Source of the DNA: Pedobacter cryophilus
GTDB taxonomy: Bacteria > Bacteroidota > Bacteroidia > Sphingobacteriales > Sphingobacteriaceae
Reading direction: 5' to 3'
Length of the DNA: 64,000 bases
NCBI RefSeq assembly: GCF_005116455.1
Contig: NZ_SWBP01000002.1
Location: 434,001-498,000, forward strand
In this document: positions 63,142-64,000 of the stretch, in pieces
Layout of the letters: each line of letters starts with the position of its first letter
Numbering within the stretch: the stretch's first letter is position 1
Notes under the pieces: model-generated
Told to the model about the DNA's origin: nothing
Seen by the model: only the letters and a program-made list of their open reading frames with translations
Database searches by the model: none
Position numbers and translations under genes: made by a program

Positions 63142-64000
63142 TTATTCTTGCTCTAAGAAAGGATATCTGTAATCAACTGGTGGTTCAAAGCTTTCTTTGA
63201 TGGTTCTTGGTGATACCCAACGAAGTAAATTAATCATCGAGCCGGCTTTATCATTAGTGCCTGATCCTCTGGCGCCACCAAAAGGTTGTTGACCAACTAC
63301 AGCTCCGGTACATTTATCATTAATATAAAAATTACCTGCGGCATTTCTTAAAGCTACTGATGCTTGTTCTATTGCATATCTATCTTGAGCAAAGATAGCT
63401 CCGGTTAAAGCGTAAATAGAAGTTTCATCAACTAGCTTAAGTGTTTTTTCAAAATCTTTATCATCATAAACATAAATGGTTAAAACTGGCCCAAAAAGTT
63501 CTTCGCACATGGTGGTATATTTGGGTTGGCTGGCTACAATAATGGTAGGCTCAATAAAATAACCTTTAGATTGATCATAATTACCACCGCAAATAATCTC
63601 TGCATCCGCATCATTTTTAGCCTGATCTAAATATTTAGCTAGTTTTTTAAAAGATTTTTCATCAATTACTGCATTTACAAAATTGGCAAAATCTTCTGTT
63701 GGTCCCATTTTAAAAGTAGCAATGTCTGCCAACATCATTTCTTTCATTTGTGGCCATAAAGATTTGGGAATATATGCCCTAGAAGCAGCAGAGCATTTTT
63801 GTCCTTGATATTCAAACGCACCACGAACAATACCCGTAGCTGCGGCTTTATAATCTGCGGAAGCATGAACCAGAATGAAATCTTTCCCGCCAGTTTCTCC
63901 TACAATTCTAGGATAGCTTTTGTACTTATGAATATTGGTTCCTATGGTTTTCCAAATGTGTTGAAAAACAGGAGTAGAGCCAGTAAAATGAATACCTGCA
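63142..64000 (-). CDS. pruA: 1-pyrroline-5-carboxylate dehydrogenase (5' part beyond window)
   Basis: The reading frame stays open from the stop at 63142 to the window end (about 286 codons of the C-terminal half). The catalytic cysteine lies at codon 63793-63795 in GAFEYQGQKCSAASR. Upstream I read FTGSTPVFQHIWKTI and IVGETGGKDFILVHASAD, both typical of this aldehyde dehydrogenase subgroup, and downstream FGPVLTIYVYDDKDFEKTLKLV and QPFGGARGSGTNDKAG. The enzyme oxidises pyrroline-5-carboxylate/glutamate semialdehyde to glutamate in proline breakdown. The start codon and N-terminal nucleotide-binding region are outside. A shorter start at 63747 would omit the catalytic Cys and is rejected. Confidence 0.9.
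   Translation of the reverse strand, partial: AGIHFTGSTPVFQHIWKTIGTNIHKYKSYPRIVGETGGKDFILVHASADYKAAATGIVRGAFEYQGQKCSAASRAYIPKSLWPQMKEMMLADIATFKMGPTEDFANFVNAVIDEKSFKKLAKYLDQAKNDADAEIICGGNYDQSKGYFIEPTIIVASQPKYTTMCEELFGPVLTIYVYDDKDFEKTLKLVDETSIYALTGAIFAQDRYAIEQASVALRNAAGNFYINDKCTGAVVGQQPFGGARGSGTNDKAGSMINLLRWVSPRTIKESFEPPVDYRYPFLEQE

Noticed and set aside
63142-63747. Short 201-codon start for the pruA gene
   Set aside because: The frame stays open upstream with a perfect catalytic region (GQKCSAAS), so the gene continues past the window end.

Overview
The window looks like chromosomal DNA of a low-GC, non-pathogen-type Bacteroidota, most likely a Sphingobacteriaceae/Pedobacter-like organism. 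The support is: type IX secretion signatures (a PorP/SprF protein, a type B gliding-motility C-terminal domain, a type A sorting domain), promoters of the Bacteroidota form TTG-N19-TAnnTTTG, no regular Shine-Dalgarno sequences, frequent GTG/TTG starts, and family types typical of that phylum (group III truncated haemoglobin, CreD with a winged-helix regulator, two-subunit transketolase). No rRNA, tRNA, CRISPR array, transposase or prophage was seen. The assignment to genus is inference.

Layout. 1-2.1 kb: a secreted phage-tail-collar protein (3' end outside the window) divergent from a membrane-bound AraC-type regulator. 2.5-6.1 kb: malate dehydrogenase, a retropepsin-like protein, a truncated haemoglobin and two tandem paralogous secreted proteins. 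6.2-8.1 kb: gyrB. 8.6-12.4 kb: FG-GAP lipoprotein, DUF58 protein, class III aminotransferase. 12.4-16 kb: ECF sigma/putative anti-sigma/Spy-like operon and the transketolase pair. 16.2-21.2 kb: a four-gene surface/T9SS operon. 21.3-30.5 kb: Bcp, M23 peptidase, FAH-family hydrolase, T9SS cargo, Kup K+ transporter, amino-acid permease, and an unusual formyltransferase-like/beta-propeller fusion. 30.8-36.8 kb: topoisomerase IV genes parE and parC, separated by cytidine deaminase and a repeat-bounded GxxExxY nuclease-like gene. 36.9-41 kb: a small antitoxin-like gene, a Fic protein with palindromic operators, and a CreD locus with a palindrome in front of each transcription unit. 41-50 kb: cupin, OmpA, and a four-gene operon (M42 peptidase, S9 peptidase, HerA-like ATPase, nucleotidyltransferase). 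50-57.8 kb: acyl-CoA carboxylase, SulP plus carbonic anhydrase, ChaN-like protein, DUF1456, porin. 58-64 kb: a B12-binding radical SAM protein, an antiporter, paralogous lipoproteins with repetitive tails, and the end of 1-pyrroline-5-carboxylate dehydrogenase.

How it fits together. Most genes are housekeeping or envelope functions. Both type II topoisomerase B subunits lie in the window, each behind a recognisable promoter. The SulP/carbonic anhydrase pair suggests bicarbonate handling, and the sigma/anti-sigma and CreD loci look like envelope-stress modules.

The least ordinary signals are: (i) a family of roughly 30-bp CACAGAG-type repeats in inverted pairs, one pair bracketing the GxxExxY gene; (ii) the TTTGAATTTCAAA operator set at the CreD locus; (iii) two adjacent palindromes over the fic promoter; (iv) a C-terminal QLGLF peptide on ParC that matches a sliding-clamp binding motif; and (v) the formyltransferase-like/beta-propeller fusion.
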